Source: Kutzneria sp. CA-103260
GTDB lineage: Bacteria; Actinomycetota; Actinomycetes; Mycobacteriales; Pseudonocardiaceae
Direction of reading: 5' to 3'
DNA: 64,000 nucleotides
Assembly: GCF_018263855.1 (NCBI RefSeq)
Contig: NZ_CP073318.1
Location: 10,974,001-11,038,000, forward strand
Shown here: positions 9,181-17,255 of the stretch, in pieces
How the letters are laid out: the number at the start of each line of letters is the position of its first letter
Numbering within the stretch: position 1 is the first letter of the stretch
The notes under the pieces: model-generated
Told to the model about the DNA's origin: nothing
The model's database searches: none
What the model saw: only the letters and a program-made list of their open reading frames with translations
Program-made: the position numbers and the translations under genes

Positions 9181-10445
9181 CTGCCGCTGACCGAGCCCTT
9201 GGCCTTCTGCGCCCACAGGTCCGTCACCGCGGCGCTGCCGGTGGTGATGCCGACCTGCGACCAGTTCACCGTGATCGTGGCGTTGCCGCTGGTGCCGGTG
9301 TTGAACAGGGCGACGACGTACGCGCCGGAGGGCTCCTTCTTGGCCCACACCTGGTTGTTGCCGCTCTTGGTGATCCGCTTGGCCGCGATGGCGTCCTGGT
9401 CCACGCCCAGCACCGAGTCGTTGGTCAGCATCGCCTTGTCGGTGGCGTCCAGCTGGGTCAGGTCGGTGCCCAGCAGCAGCGGGGCCGCCGCCATCGCCCA
9501 CAGCGTCAGGTGGCTGCGGCGCTGGTCGCTGGTCAGGCCGGTGTTGTCGCCGTTGCCGATCTCCAGCGAGTCCAGGTCGTTCCAGCCGCCCGGGCCCGCG
9601 TACTGCTGCCACGACGAGGCCGTGTCGAACCGGGCCGACACGTGCTTCCAGTCGGTGAGCGGGAAGCTGGCGCCGTTGGCGCCGCAGTAGCACTCCACGT
9701 CGCCCTGGGTGCGCCAGCCGTTCGCGTACTGCTGCCACGTCTTCGCGTCGGCGATGGCCAGGTTGTTGGACAGCTCGAAGTGGATCGGCCGGCCCGAGTT
9801 CTTCAACGCCGCCGACCAGGCCTTCACATCAGGGATGTCCGGGCTGCCGACGCCGTCGATCTTGAGGTAGTCCACGCCCCAGTCGGCGAACTGCTTGGCC
9901 CACGAGTCCACGAAGGACTGCGCCCCGGGCTTGCTGTAGTCGATGCCGTACATGTGCTTGCAGTTGTAGTTCTTCTCCTGCGCCGAGGTCACCGCGATGT
10001 CCTTCGCGTGGTAACTCGTGCCGGCGATGGGGGAGTTGGCCTTGACCGCGTTCTCCGCGATGCCCGGCGTGACGTAGAGCCCGAACTTCAGCCCGTCGGC
10101 GTGCACGTGGTCGGCCACGGCCTTCATCCCGTCCGGGAACTTGCTCGTGTCCACCACCCAGCGCCCGTTGCCGTCCACCACCGGGCCGTTGCCGTCGCAC
10201 TTCATCCAGAAGTCGTCGAGGTTGACGTACTCGAACCCGTGCTGGCTCAGGCCCGAGCTCTTGATCGCGTCCGCCTGGGCCTCGATCTTCGCGGCCGTCG
10301 GCGCCTTCCGGATGAAGCTCCAGCTGCTCCAGCCCATCGGCGGCTTGGCCGCCAGACCGTTGTTCTCGGCGTTGGCCACAGGGGTTGTCGTCGCTACAAC
10401 TGCTAGCGCCGCTAGCAGGGCGAGCGGTAACGCGTACCGGCGCAC
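9120..10445 (-). CDS. Secreted GH27 alpha-galactosidase
   Basis: 441-residue glycoside hydrolase family 27 enzyme that removes terminal alpha-galactosyl units from galactomannans or raffinose-type sugars. The GTG start has AGGAGG 5 bases upstream. A signal peptide (MRRYALPLALLAAL... PVANA) precedes KPPMGWSSW, the family opening. The barrel holds YVNLDDFWM, the nucleophile motif DYLKIDG, and the acid/base region GWRTQGDVE, then PGGWNDLDSLEIGNG. A C-terminal beta domain (about 350-441) follows. There is no extra carbohydrate-binding module. A LacI-type operator lies upstream. The 3' end overlaps the convergent MFS gene. Confidence 0.93.
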   Translation of the reverse strand: MRRYALPLALLAALAVVATTTPVANAENNGLAAKPPMGWSSWSFIRKAPTAAKIEAQADAIKSSGLSQHGFEYVNLDDFWMKCDGNGPVVDGNGRWVVDTSKFPDGMKAVADHVHADGLKFGLYVTPGIAENAVKANSPIAGTSYHAKDIAVTSAQEKNYNCKHMYGIDYSKPGAQSFVDSWAKQFADWGVDYLKIDGVGSPDIPDVKAWSAALKNSGRPIHFELSNNLAIADAKTWQQYANGWRTQGDVECYCGANGASFPLTDWKHVSARFDTASSWQQYAGPGGWNDLDSLEIGNGDNTGLTSDQRRSHLTLWAMAAAPLLLGTDLTQLDATDKAMLTNDSVLGVDQDAIAAKRITKSGNNQVWAKKEPSGAYVVALFNTGTSGNATITVNWSQVGITTGSAAVTDLWAQKAKGSVSGSYSATLRPGETRLIRAVPTS

Positions 10446-10492
10446 GGGGTCCTCCTACCCAAGTCGTGCGGCGGCGGCGCCTTGCAACGTCA

Positions 10493-10506
10493 TGGAAACG
10501 TTTGCA
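10493..10506. promoter_or_regulatory. LacI-type operator upstream of alpha-galactosidase
   Basis: TGGAAACGTTTGCA contains the central AAACGTTT palindrome typical of LacI/GalR-family sites in actinomycetes. It lies 47-61 bp before the GTG of the GH27 gene. A similar AAACGTTTT element precedes the sugar dehydrogenase at 29762. No LacI-family gene is in the window. Confidence 0.55.
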
Positions 10507-10541
10507 GTGTAAGTGCTGGAAGGTGCCTGGGGCTAGCTCCC

Positions 10542-11861
10542 TCATGGACGGGCGACCGAGGACTGCGGGGAACCGGTCATCGGCTCGGTGCGGCGCCGAA
10601 AGCCGAGCTCAGAGGTCGGGACGCGGTGGGTTTCCGGCGCGCTCGCCGCGGCAGCGGCCGCCACCAGGCACACACCCGCGGTGAAGATCGCGACGCCCAG
10701 CCAGTCCTGTTTCGCCGTGCCGATCGCCGCGACCACGCTCGGCGCGAAGCCGGCGATCGCGAACCCGATCTGGGTGCCGATCGCCATGCCCGACAGGCGA
10801 ACCTTCGCGCTGAACATCTCGCCGTACAGCGCCGGCCAGACGCCGTTGACGCCCGAGTACACGACGCCGAACAGCAGGATGCCGACGGCGAACACCAGTG
10901 GGTACGAGCCGATCGAGATCGACCAGAGATAGGGGAAGATCAGCACCCCGCAGCCCACGCAGCCGGCGACGAACACCGGCTTGCGGCCGACCCGGTCAGC
11001 CAGTCCCGCCAGCAGCGGGATCGCCACCAGCGCGACGACATTGGCGAGCACACCGACCCACAGCATCGAGGAGCTCGCCAGTCCGATCGTGTTGACCGCG
11101 TAGCTGAGCGCGTAGACGGTGAAGATCGTGCTCACCGAGGCGATCGTCGCCGCGACGACCACCCGCAGGACGTCCGTCCAATGATCGCGGAACAGCACGG
11201 CTATCGGCAGCTTCGCGACCTCGATGCGTTGGAACACCGGCGTCTCGGCGAGCGTGCGGCGGACGACCAGACCGACGATCACAACGAGCGCGCTGCCCCA
11301 GAACGGCAGCCGCCATCCCCACGCCAGCAGTTGTTCCTGCGGCAACGCGGCCACCGGCAGGAAGATCGCGGTGGCCAGGATCTGTCCGGCCTGGGTGCCG
11401 CTGAGGGTGAAGCTGGTGAAGAACGCACGGCGGTGCTCCGGCGCGTGTTCGAGCGACATCGAGTTCGCGCCGGCCTGCTCGCCGGCGGCGGACAGCCCTT
11501 GCAACAGGCGCAGGACGACCAGCAGCACCGGGGCGAGCAGGCCCACTTGGCCGTAGGTGGGCAGGCAGCCGACGCAGAACGTCGTGATTCCCATCAGCAG
11601 CAGCGTGAAGACCAGCACACGCTTGCGGCCGAAGCGGTCGCCGATGTGGCCGAGGATGACCGCACCGACCGGGCGGGCCAGGTAGCCGACGCCGAACGTG
11701 GCCAGCGCCAGCAGCGTGCCGGTCGCGGAGGCGTACGCGGGGAAGAACACCTTGTTGAACACCAGCGCCGCGGCGGTGCCGTAGATGAAGAAGTCGTAGT
11801 ACTCCAGCGCGCTGCCGATCCAGGCGGCCAGCGCCGCCTTGCGGGGCATCGGTCCGGTCAT
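10542..11861 (-). CDS. MHS-family MFS symporter, probable shikimate/quinate permease
   Basis: 439-residue metabolite:H+ symporter of the MHS subfamily (relatives: ShiA, KgtP, ProP). The opening WIGSALEYYDFFIYGTAAAL and GHIGDRFGRKRVLVFTLLLM are diagnostic, and GLADRVGRKPVFVAG marks the second half; LLQGLSAAGEQAGANSM is the helix-4 motif. The ATG is preceded by AGGAGCG. It lies next to a TetR gene and opposite the shikimate dehydrogenase/dehydroshikimate dehydratase genes, so uptake of shikimate or quinate is inferred. Its promoter carries the same 22-bp box as the catabolic promoter. Confidence 0.85.
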   Translation of the reverse strand: MTGPMPRKAALAAWIGSALEYYDFFIYGTAAALVFNKVFFPAYASATGTLLALATFGVGYLARPVGAVILGHIGDRFGRKRVLVFTLLLMGITTFCVGCLPTYGQVGLLAPVLLVVLRLLQGLSAAGEQAGANSMSLEHAPEHRRAFFTSFTLSGTQAGQILATAIFLPVAALPQEQLLAWGWRLPFWGSALVVIVGLVVRRTLAETPVFQRIEVAKLPIAVLFRDHWTDVLRVVVAATIASVSTIFTVYALSYAVNTIGLASSSMLWVGVLANVVALVAIPLLAGLADRVGRKPVFVAGCVGCGVLIFPYLWSISIGSYPLVFAVGILLFGVVYSGVNGVWPALYGEMFSAKVRLSGMAIGTQIGFAIAGFAPSVVAAIGTAKQDWLGVAIFTAGVCLVAAAAAASAPETHRVPTSELGFRRRTEPMTGSPQSSVARP

Positions 11862-11907
11862 GGGATGCGCTCCTGACGTCCATGCTTCGGTGCGGGGACT
11901 CAGCCAG

Positions 11908-11929
11908 GCAATGTACGGCCTAGTTAGTT
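11908..11929 (-). promoter_or_regulatory. Conserved box in the permease promoter (copy 1)
   Basis: Read on the minus strand, AACTAACTAGGCCGTACATTGC matches 19 of 22 bases of the box upstream of the shikimate dehydrogenase. It ends 46 bp before the permease ATG. It is probably the operator of the adjacent TetR-family regulator; a TTGACA sits further upstream (complement of 11958-11963). Confidence 0.6.
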
Positions 11930-11974
11930 AATAGAGGTTCATAGACGCGAACCCTGGTGTCAAGGGGGACGTTT

Positions 11975-12616
11975 TCAGTCCGTGAGGTAGTCCACCAGCA
12001 GGTCGCCAAGCATCGCGCGGTAGTGCTCGCGCCGGGTCGGGTCGAGCATGTCGCGGCCGAAGATCGCCTGGAAGGTGTGGCGGTTCGCCAGCCGGAACAC
12101 GCAGAACGAGCTGATCACCATGTGGATGTCGAGCGGGTCCACGTCGGTGCGGAACCGGCCGGCGGCACGCCCGCGTTCGAGGATTCGGGCCAGCCCGTCC
12201 AGGGCTGGGTTCGCCAGTCCGGCCAGGATCTCCGAGCGGGCGATGTGCTGCGCACGGTGGATGTTCTCGATGCTGACCAGCCGGATGAAGTCCGGGTTGG
12301 CCTCATGGTGTTCGAAGGTCAGCTCGGCGAGGCGGCGGATCGCGTCCTCCGGCTCGAGGTGCTCGACGTCGAGTTGGGCTTCGAGGGCGCGGATGGCCTG
12401 GTACGAGCGCTCCAGGACGGCGATGTAGAGCTGCTCCTTGCCGCCGAAGTAGTAGTAGATCATGCGCTTGGTCGTGCTGGTGAGGTCGGCGATCTCGTCG
12501 ACACGGGCGCCGGTGTAGCCCTTGTCGGCGAACACCCGTGTGGCCACCTGGAGGATGTCGGCGCGCGTGCGTTCCTTGTCGCGCTGGCGCTCGGCCTCCG
12601 GCGATGGTGCGGCCAC
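11975..12616 (-). CDS. TetR/AcrR-family regulator of the shikimate cluster
   Basis: 213-residue regulator. The GTG start (VAAPSPEAERQRD) is chosen because AAGGAG lies 4 bases before it; a longer frame upstream would run through the divergent promoter. The HTH spans about residues 15-62 (ADILQVATRVFADKGYTGARVDEIA, then TSTTKRMIYYYFGGKEQLY). The C-terminal ligand domain (about 80-213) ends FGRDMLDPTRREHY, as in TetR proteins linked to aromatic and shikimate catabolism. It is transcribed towards the permease and away from the dehydrogenase. It probably represses both at the shared box, with shikimate or a downstream product as inducer (inferred). Confidence 0.85.
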   Translation of the reverse strand: MAAPSPEAERQRDKERTRADILQVATRVFADKGYTGARVDEIADLTSTTKRMIYYYFGGKEQLYIAVLERSYQAIRALEAQLDVEHLEPEDAIRRLAELTFEHHEANPDFIRLVSIENIHRAQHIARSEILAGLANPALDGLARILERGRAAGRFRTDVDPLDIHMVISSFCVFRLANRHTFQAIFGRDMLDPTRREHYRAMLGDLLVDYLTD

Positions 12617-12689
12617 CGGGCTCCTTCCCGCTGCTGGATGACTCACTGTAACGCAGCCCTTTCGCGGCGGTCGCCCTTCGCGTACAGTG

Positions 12690-12711
12690 AACTCACTAGT
12701 TCGTACATTGC
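12690..12711 (+). promoter_or_regulatory. Conserved box in the shikimate dehydrogenase promoter (copy 2)
   Basis: AACTCACTAGTTCGTACATTGC shares 19 of 22 bases with the box before the permease. It overlaps the palindrome GAACT-CACT-AGTTC (12689-12702), flanked by GTAC on each side. It ends 30 bp before the GTG. Likely operator of the divergent TetR regulator. Confidence 0.65.
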
Positions 12712-12741
12712 AGCTTGTTGCCGTGCGGGAAGGCATCGCTC

Positions 12742-13590
12742 GTGGCCAGCTACCTCATCGGACTCATCGGCTCGGGCATCGGGCCGTCGGCCAGCCCGGC
12801 GTTGCACGAGCGCGAGGCCGATCAACTCGGCCTGCGCTACGTCTACCGCCGGCTGGACCTCGACGTACTGCGCCGCCCGGTCGCCGACGTGCTGGCTGCC
12901 GCCCGACTCGCCGGTTTCGACGGGCTCAACGTGACCTATCCGGCCAAGCAGGAGGTGCTCCCCCAGCTGGACGAGCTCTCGCCCGAAGCCGCCGCGCTCG
13001 GCGCGGTCAACACAGTGGTCTTCCAGCACGGCCGAGCGATCGGTCACAACACCGACGCCGTCGGCTTCGCCCAAAGCCTCACCCGCGGCCTGCCCGACGC
13101 GTCCACAAAGGACGTCGTCCTGCTCGGTGCGGGCGGCGCCGGCGCCGCGGTTGCGCACGCCCTGCTCTCGCTGGGCACCGCACGGCTCACCATCCACGAC
13201 GTGGACGGCGTGCGTAGCGCAAGACTCGTCGACGCACTGCGACAGAGGTTCGGCGCGGACCGGGCGGAGGTCGGCGGCGTGGACGCCGTGCGCCAGGCCG
13301 ACGGCCTGGTGCACGCCACCCCGACTGGAATGGCCGCTCACCCCGGCCTGCCGCTGCCGACCGAGCTGCTGCGGCCCGAGCTGTGGGTCGCCGACATCGT
13401 CTACCGGCCGCTGGAGACCGAGCTGCTGGCCGCCGCCCGTGCGCGTGGCTGCCGCGTCCTGCACGGCGGCGGCATGGTCGTGCTGCAGGCCGCCGAGTCG
13501 TTCCGGCTGTTCACCGGCGTGTCCCCGGACCCGGAACGAATGCTGCGGCACTTCGACGCCCTCGAAGGGAAGGCCGCCCGTGCCGCCTGA
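12742..13590 (+). CDS. aroE: Shikimate (quinate) dehydrogenase
   Basis: 282-residue NAD(P)-dependent shikimate dehydrogenase family enzyme interconverting 3-dehydroshikimate and shikimate. The GTG has GGGAAGG 8 bases upstream; upstream TTG codons in frame lack one. Substrate-site motifs: SASPALHE near the start, NVTYPAK with the catalytic Lys, and HNTDAVGF with the conserved Asp. The nucleotide fold begins LLGAGGAGAAVAHALL. Context (permease, TetR, dehydroshikimate dehydratase) points to a catabolic role like Corynebacterium QsuD rather than biosynthesis. The 3' end overlaps the next gene by 11 bp. Cofactor preference cannot be read with certainty; IHDVDG after strand 2 (Asp) favours NAD. Confidence 0.9.
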   Translation: MASYLIGLIGSGIGPSASPALHEREADQLGLRYVYRRLDLDVLRRPVADVLAAARLAGFDGLNVTYPAKQEVLPQLDELSPEAAALGAVNTVVFQHGRAIGHNTDAVGFAQSLTRGLPDASTKDVVLLGAGGAGAAVAHALLSLGTARLTIHDVDGVRSARLVDALRQRFGADRAEVGGVDAVRQADGLVHATPTGMAAHPGLPLPTELLRPELWVADIVYRPLETELLAAARARGCRVLHGGGMVVLQAAESFRLFTGVSPDPERMLRHFDALEGKAARAA

Positions 13591-15379
13591 ACCACGTTTC
13601 GCGATCGCCACCGTTTGTCTGTCGGGCACTCTGGAGGACAAGCTCGGCGCGGCCGCCGCCGCGGGCTTCGACGGCGTCGAGCTGTTCGAGAACGACCTGT
13701 TGGCGTCGCCGCTGCGGCCGGCCGAGGTTCGCCGCCGCTGCGCCGATCTCGGCCTCTCGATCGATCTCTACCAGCCGTTGCGCGACATCGAGGCCGTGCC
13801 GCCGGACGTCCTGGCCGCCAATCTGCGCCGCGCCGAGCACAAGTTCGACGTGATGGCCGAGCTGGGCGTGGATACCGTGCTGGTCTGCTCCTCCGTGTCC
13901 CCGGACGCGATCGACGACGACGAACTGGCGGCCGAGCAGCTGCGCGAACTGGCCGACCGGGCCGGCGCCCGTGGCCTCCGCGTTGCCTACGAGGCGCTGG
14001 CCTGGGGCCGGCACGTGAGCTCGTATCAGCGCGCGTGGCGGATCGTGCGGCGGGCCGCCCATCCCGCACTCGGGGTCTGTCTGGACAGCTTCCACATCCT
14101 GTCCAAGGGCCATGACCCGGCACCCATCCGGGCGATCCCGAGCGAGAAGATCTTCTTCCTCCAGCTGGCCGATGCCCCGCGACTGCCGATGGACGTGCTG
14201 CCGTGGAGCCGCCATCACCGGCTCTTCCCCGGCCAGGGCGACTTCGACCTGACCGCCTTCACCGGCCACGTGCTCGCCGCGGGCTACCGCGGGCCGCTCT
14301 CGCTGGAGGTGTTCAACGATGTGTTCCGGCAGGCCGATCCCCGGCCGGCCGCCGTGGACGCGCTGCGGTCGCTGCGCGCGCTCGCGGAGTCGGTCGGTGC
14401 GCTTGAGCTGCCGCTTGCGCCGCAGCTGACCGGGCACGCATTCGCCGAGGTGGCCGCGGGGCCGGAGGACGAGACCGGCCCCGTGCTCGCATCGCTCGGT
14501 TTCGCGCGGACCGGCGTCCACCAGTCCAAGCCGGTGGAGCTGTGGGAGCAAGGCGACGCCCGCGTACTGGTCAACCGGGCCGCGTCCAGCGGCGCGCTCG
14601 GCGCGCTGGGATTCACCAGCGCCGACCCCGCGCGGTCGGCACGCCGGGCCGAGACACTGTCCGCACCGGTCCTGCCGCGTACGCGGGGCCCGCGCGAGGC
14701 GGATCTGGCCGCGGTCGCCGCACCGGACGGCACCGAGGTCTTCTTCTGCGGGAACGACGACTGGATCAGTGACTTCGTGCCCACCGGCGAGACCGCCAAC
14801 GGGGTCGGGATCATCGGCATCGACCACGTGGCGCTCGCGCAGCCGTTCGACCACTTCGAGGATGCCGTGACGTTCTACCGCACGGTGCTCGGACTCACCC
14901 CGGCGCCGGTCGCGGAGTTCGCCGCGCCGTTCGGGTTGGTGCGTAGCCGGGCCGTCGTGGCCGGGCGCGTCCGGGTGACGCTGGACGGCACCCTGGTGCG
15001 GCGGGGCGGCTGGGCGCCCGCGGTCCCCGAGCCGCAGCACGTCGCGTTCGCCTGCGCGGACGCGGTCGCGGCGGCCAGGATTCTGCGTGCGCGGGGCGCC
15101 GAACTGCTGGGCATCCCCGACAACTACTACGACGACCTGGCCGCGCGGGTAGCTGATCCGGCCGGCGGGATCGACGCGCTCCGCGCGAACTCCGTCCTCC
15201 ACGACCGCGACGAGCACGGCGAGTTCCTGCACTTCTACACCGCGCTGGCGGGTTCGCGGGTGTTCTTCGAAGTCGTACAACGCATCGGCGACTACCGCGG
15301 CTTCGGGGTCGCGAATGCGCCGATCCGGATGGCCGCGCACCGCGCCCGCCGCGGCACGAGCGCGGCGGTGAGCTCCTGA
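13580..15379 (+). CDS. qsuB: 3-dehydroshikimate dehydratase, QsuB type (TIM barrel plus HPPD-like domain)
   Basis: 599-residue two-domain enzyme. The N-terminal half (about 1-270) is a sugar-phosphate isomerase-type TIM barrel opening FAIATVCLSGTLEDKL and AGFDGVELFENDLL. It includes CLDSFHIL, SEKIFFLQLADAP and the metal-ligand region HRLFPGQGDFD, and it converts dehydroshikimate to protocatechuate. The C-terminal half is two VOC modules resembling 4-hydroxyphenylpyruvate dioxygenase (GIIGIDHVALAQPF, PQHVAFACAD, RVFFEVVQRIGDY). The GTG start overlaps the stop of the dehydrogenase and follows GAAGGGAAGG. The length fits the QsuB family (about 600-620). The product would feed the beta-ketoadipate pathway, whose genes are not in this window. 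Confidence 0.9.
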   Translation: MPPEPRFAIATVCLSGTLEDKLGAAAAAGFDGVELFENDLLASPLRPAEVRRRCADLGLSIDLYQPLRDIEAVPPDVLAANLRRAEHKFDVMAELGVDTVLVCSSVSPDAIDDDELAAEQLRELADRAGARGLRVAYEALAWGRHVSSYQRAWRIVRRAAHPALGVCLDSFHILSKGHDPAPIRAIPSEKIFFLQLADAPRLPMDVLPWSRHHRLFPGQGDFDLTAFTGHVLAAGYRGPLSLEVFNDVFRQADPRPAAVDALRSLRALAESVGALELPLAPQLTGHAFAEVAAGPEDETGPVLASLGFARTGVHQSKPVELWEQGDARVLVNRAASSGALGALGFTSADPARSARRAETLSAPVLPRTRGPREADLAAVAAPDGTEVFFCGNDDWISDFVPTGETANGVGIIGIDHVALAQPFDHFEDAVTFYRTVLGLTPAPVAEFAAPFGLVRSRAVVAGRVRVTLDGTLVRRGGWAPAVPEPQHVAFACADAVAAARILRARGAELLGIPDNYYDDLAARVADPAGGIDALRANSVLHDRDEHGEFLHFYTALAGSRVFFEVVQRIGDYRGFGVANAPIRMAAHRARRGTSAAVSS

Positions 15380-15447
15380 AACTGGCCGCTCTCGGTTCGC
15401 TCAACCGCGCCTTGACTGCACGGCCTCGGGGCTAGCTCTCCGGAGCG

Positions 15448-15987
15448 TCATTCGAGGGGGAGACCGGTCTCCCGCACCGTCCACCGACCGGGTCCGCCGG
15501 TCAGTTGGGTCACCGTCGACGGCGAGATGTCCACCCGCCAGAACGCCGAGGCCGGCGCCCCTAGCGCCGCTAGGATCGCGGCCCGGATCACGGCCGGCGA
15601 CGTGACCACGCCGAGCCGGCCGACGTCGCCCTGCCGGTCCAGCCAGTCGGCGACCCGCTTGAGCACGCCGCTGACCGGCTCACCGCCGTGCGGGGCGGCG
15701 TCCGGATCGGTCATCCAGGCCAGCAGCTCGGTCTGCTCGACCTCGGCCAGGGACCGGCCGCGCCACGAGCCGTGGTCCAGATCGGCCAGGGCCTCGTCGA
15801 CGGTGGCGTCCCAGCCGAGGGCGTCGGCGGTCTGCGCGCAGCGCAGCTCCGGCCCCCGGCCGAGAACGTCCATCCTGGCCGGTCCGGCCAGCGCCGACGG
15901 CCGTCGTGACAACGGCTCGTCGGCGGGAAAACGCGCCTGCCGCACGGCGTCGGTGGCGCCGTGGCAGACCAGGAAGATCCGGTTCAG
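15448..15987 (-). CDS. Histidine-phosphatase-like protein of the cobalt operon
   Basis: 179-residue phosphoglycerate-mutase-fold protein starting LNRIFLVCHGATDAVRQ. There is no ATG, GTG or TTG at the right place; the only fit is a CTG whose bases overlap the cbtA stop as CTGA, with AGGTGG upstream, so a CTG start with translational coupling is proposed. Family members normally have an RHG motif, but here it is CHG, so the catalytic arginine is replaced. Other motifs remain: ELRCAQTADALG (arginine then Thr region), DLDHGSWRGRSLAEVE, PHGGEPVS and GVVTSPAVIRAAIL (second His position replaced by SPA). With both catalytic positions altered, activity may be lost or different. It sits last in the cbtBA operon, a common arrangement in actinobacteria. 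A role in cobalamin or cobalt handling is inferred. Confidence 0.75.
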   Translation of the reverse strand: MNRIFLVCHGATDAVRQARFPADEPLSRRPSALAGPARMDVLGRGPELRCAQTADALGWDATVDEALADLDHGSWRGRSLAEVEQTELLAWMTDPDAAPHGGEPVSGVLKRVADWLDRQGDVGRLGVVTSPAVIRAAILAALGAPASAFWRVDISPSTVTQLTGGPGRWTVRETGLPLE

Positions 15988-16820
15988 GCGGCCACCTGCT
16001 CGGCCTTGGGGGCCAGCAGCCGCTCGGCCAGCGGCGCGAACACCAGGCCGAGGACCGCCCACAGGATCGCCTGCGCGGCCACCGAGTAGAAGCGGAAGTC
16101 CCACAGGGTGTCGGCCGGGAAGCCCGGATAGACGATCTGGCCGGCCGGGTTGCGCAACGGCAGCGGCGTCTCGGTCGCCTGCGGGCCGTAGTCGCGGACA
16201 TTGGCGGCGAGCTCGCCCAGCGAGGGCAGCAGCGCCATGACAACCCCGGTCACCACCACAAAAGCCAGCGCCGCCAGCAGCGTGGCGTTCCAGTTGCCGA
16301 ACCGCTTGGCCAGCCGCTTGCCCAGGATCACCGCGCCGATCAGGAACGCCACCGAGCACACCATCATCAGCACGTACAGCGCGCCGCGGACGCCGATCGT
16401 CTCCGGGTGGCCGATCGACGGCGGGTTGGCCGGGTACTTCACGAACGGCACCAGGTAGATGCCGACGAAGCCACCGCCGGCGACCAGCACCGACAGCGTG
16501 CGGGGCCGCAGGTTGCCGACTCGGCCCAGGCAGATCGCGTAGGCCACGGCGAAGAAGGCGCCCATCGCCACGCCGAACAGCACCATGCCGGCGCCGATGC
16601 CCAGGTTGGCCTGGACGGCCCGGCTGAAGATCTCCGGGCCCGCGTCGCCGACCGGCAGGCCGGCCGCCTTGTCCAGGGCGGCCTGGGCCTCGTCGCGGCC
16701 GCTCTCGTAGTCGATCGCGGCCTGGATCTGCGGCTCCGCGAAGATCCGGGCGAAGACGAACGCCAGCAGTCCGGCGAGTGCGCCGACCAGCACGCCCCGC
16801 AGGATGATTCGCTTTTCCAT
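15984..16820 (-). CDS. cbtA: CbtA family cobalt transporter subunit
   Basis: 278-residue integral membrane protein, predicted cobalt transporter of the CbtAB type, which typically occurs behind B12 riboswitches. The ATG MEKRIILRGVLVGALAGLLAF follows AGGACA. There are about six hydrophobic segments; conserved features are the FARIFAEPQ after helix 1, FVKYPANPPSIG, and GFPADTLWDFRFYSVAAQ near the end. It starts 25 bp after cbtB and overlaps the phosphatase gene by 4 bp. The upstream extension of the frame is a cbtB shadow. Confidence 0.88.
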   Translation of the reverse strand: MEKRIILRGVLVGALAGLLAFVFARIFAEPQIQAAIDYESGRDEAQAALDKAAGLPVGDAGPEIFSRAVQANLGIGAGMVLFGVAMGAFFAVAYAICLGRVGNLRPRTLSVLVAGGGFVGIYLVPFVKYPANPPSIGHPETIGVRGALYVLMMVCSVAFLIGAVILGKRLAKRFGNWNATLLAALAFVVVTGVVMALLPSLGELAANVRDYGPQATETPLPLRNPAGQIVYPGFPADTLWDFRFYSVAAQAILWAVLGLVFAPLAERLLAPKAEQVAA

Positions 16821-16845
16821 GTTCGGTTGTCCTGCCTCGGATCGA

Positions 16846-17061
16846 TCAGTGGCAGGGGAAGCCGAGGAAGTGGCGCGCGTCGTGCACGAACTCGTGGATG
16901 TACATGTTGTCGCCGAACACCGAGGTGGCGCCCTGGTCGATGCCGATGAAGTAGTACAGCGCCAGTGCGAACAGCAGGGTGCCGCCCAGCCACAGCATGG
17001 CCTTCGGCAGCGGCAGGACAACGGGGGTGGGTACCGCGGTGGTCGCGGGCATGGTGCTCAC
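16846..17061 (-). CDS. cbtB: CbtB family cobalt transporter small subunit
   Basis: 71-residue protein with one transmembrane helix (AMLWLGGTLLFALALYYFIG) and a C-terminal metal-binding tail YIHEFVHDARHFLGFPCH rich in His, the CbtB hallmark. The GTG (VSTMPATT) has AAGGAGG 4 bases upstream; a downstream ATG is possible. The longer frame continues into the riboswitch and is rejected. First gene of the cbtB-cbtA-phosphatase operon. Confidence 0.88.
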   Translation of the reverse strand: MSTMPATTAVPTPVVLPLPKAMLWLGGTLLFALALYYFIGIDQGATSVFGDNMYIHEFVHDARHFLGFPCH

Positions 17062-17099
17062 GGGGCCTCCTTCGGGGATCGTGCGTCCCGTTCGTTCGT

Positions 17100-17203
17100 G
17101 GGGCAGTGACGACGTGGTGTCTGACTCACCCGTCTCCGGGCTCACAGTGGCGCGACCGTGCCGGAATTCCACCGGCTTACGCACACCGTCACTCAGCGCG
17201 GCA
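17100..17203 (-). ncRNA. Cobalamin (adenosylcobalamin) riboswitch upstream of cbtB
   Basis: On the minus strand the leader contains AAGCCGGTGGAATTCCGG, then CACGGTCGCGCCACTGTGA and GAGTCAGACACC. These are the conserved core segments of the B12 aptamer, with the B12 box GCGCCACTG at 17144-17152. About 40 bases separate the aptamer from the cbtB start, which includes the ribosome site AAGGAGG, so translational control when B12 is bound is likely. Ends are approximate. Confidence 0.88.
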
Positions 17204-17255
17204 CATTACGGATCTCGATCGCCGCACGTCAATCCGCCGAGCAGGGCGTATGAGA

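Noticed and set aside
12617..12736. Longer start for the TetR regulator (253 codons)
   Set aside because: It would extend through the divergent promoter and operator; the internal GTG has a ribosome site and family-like N-terminus.
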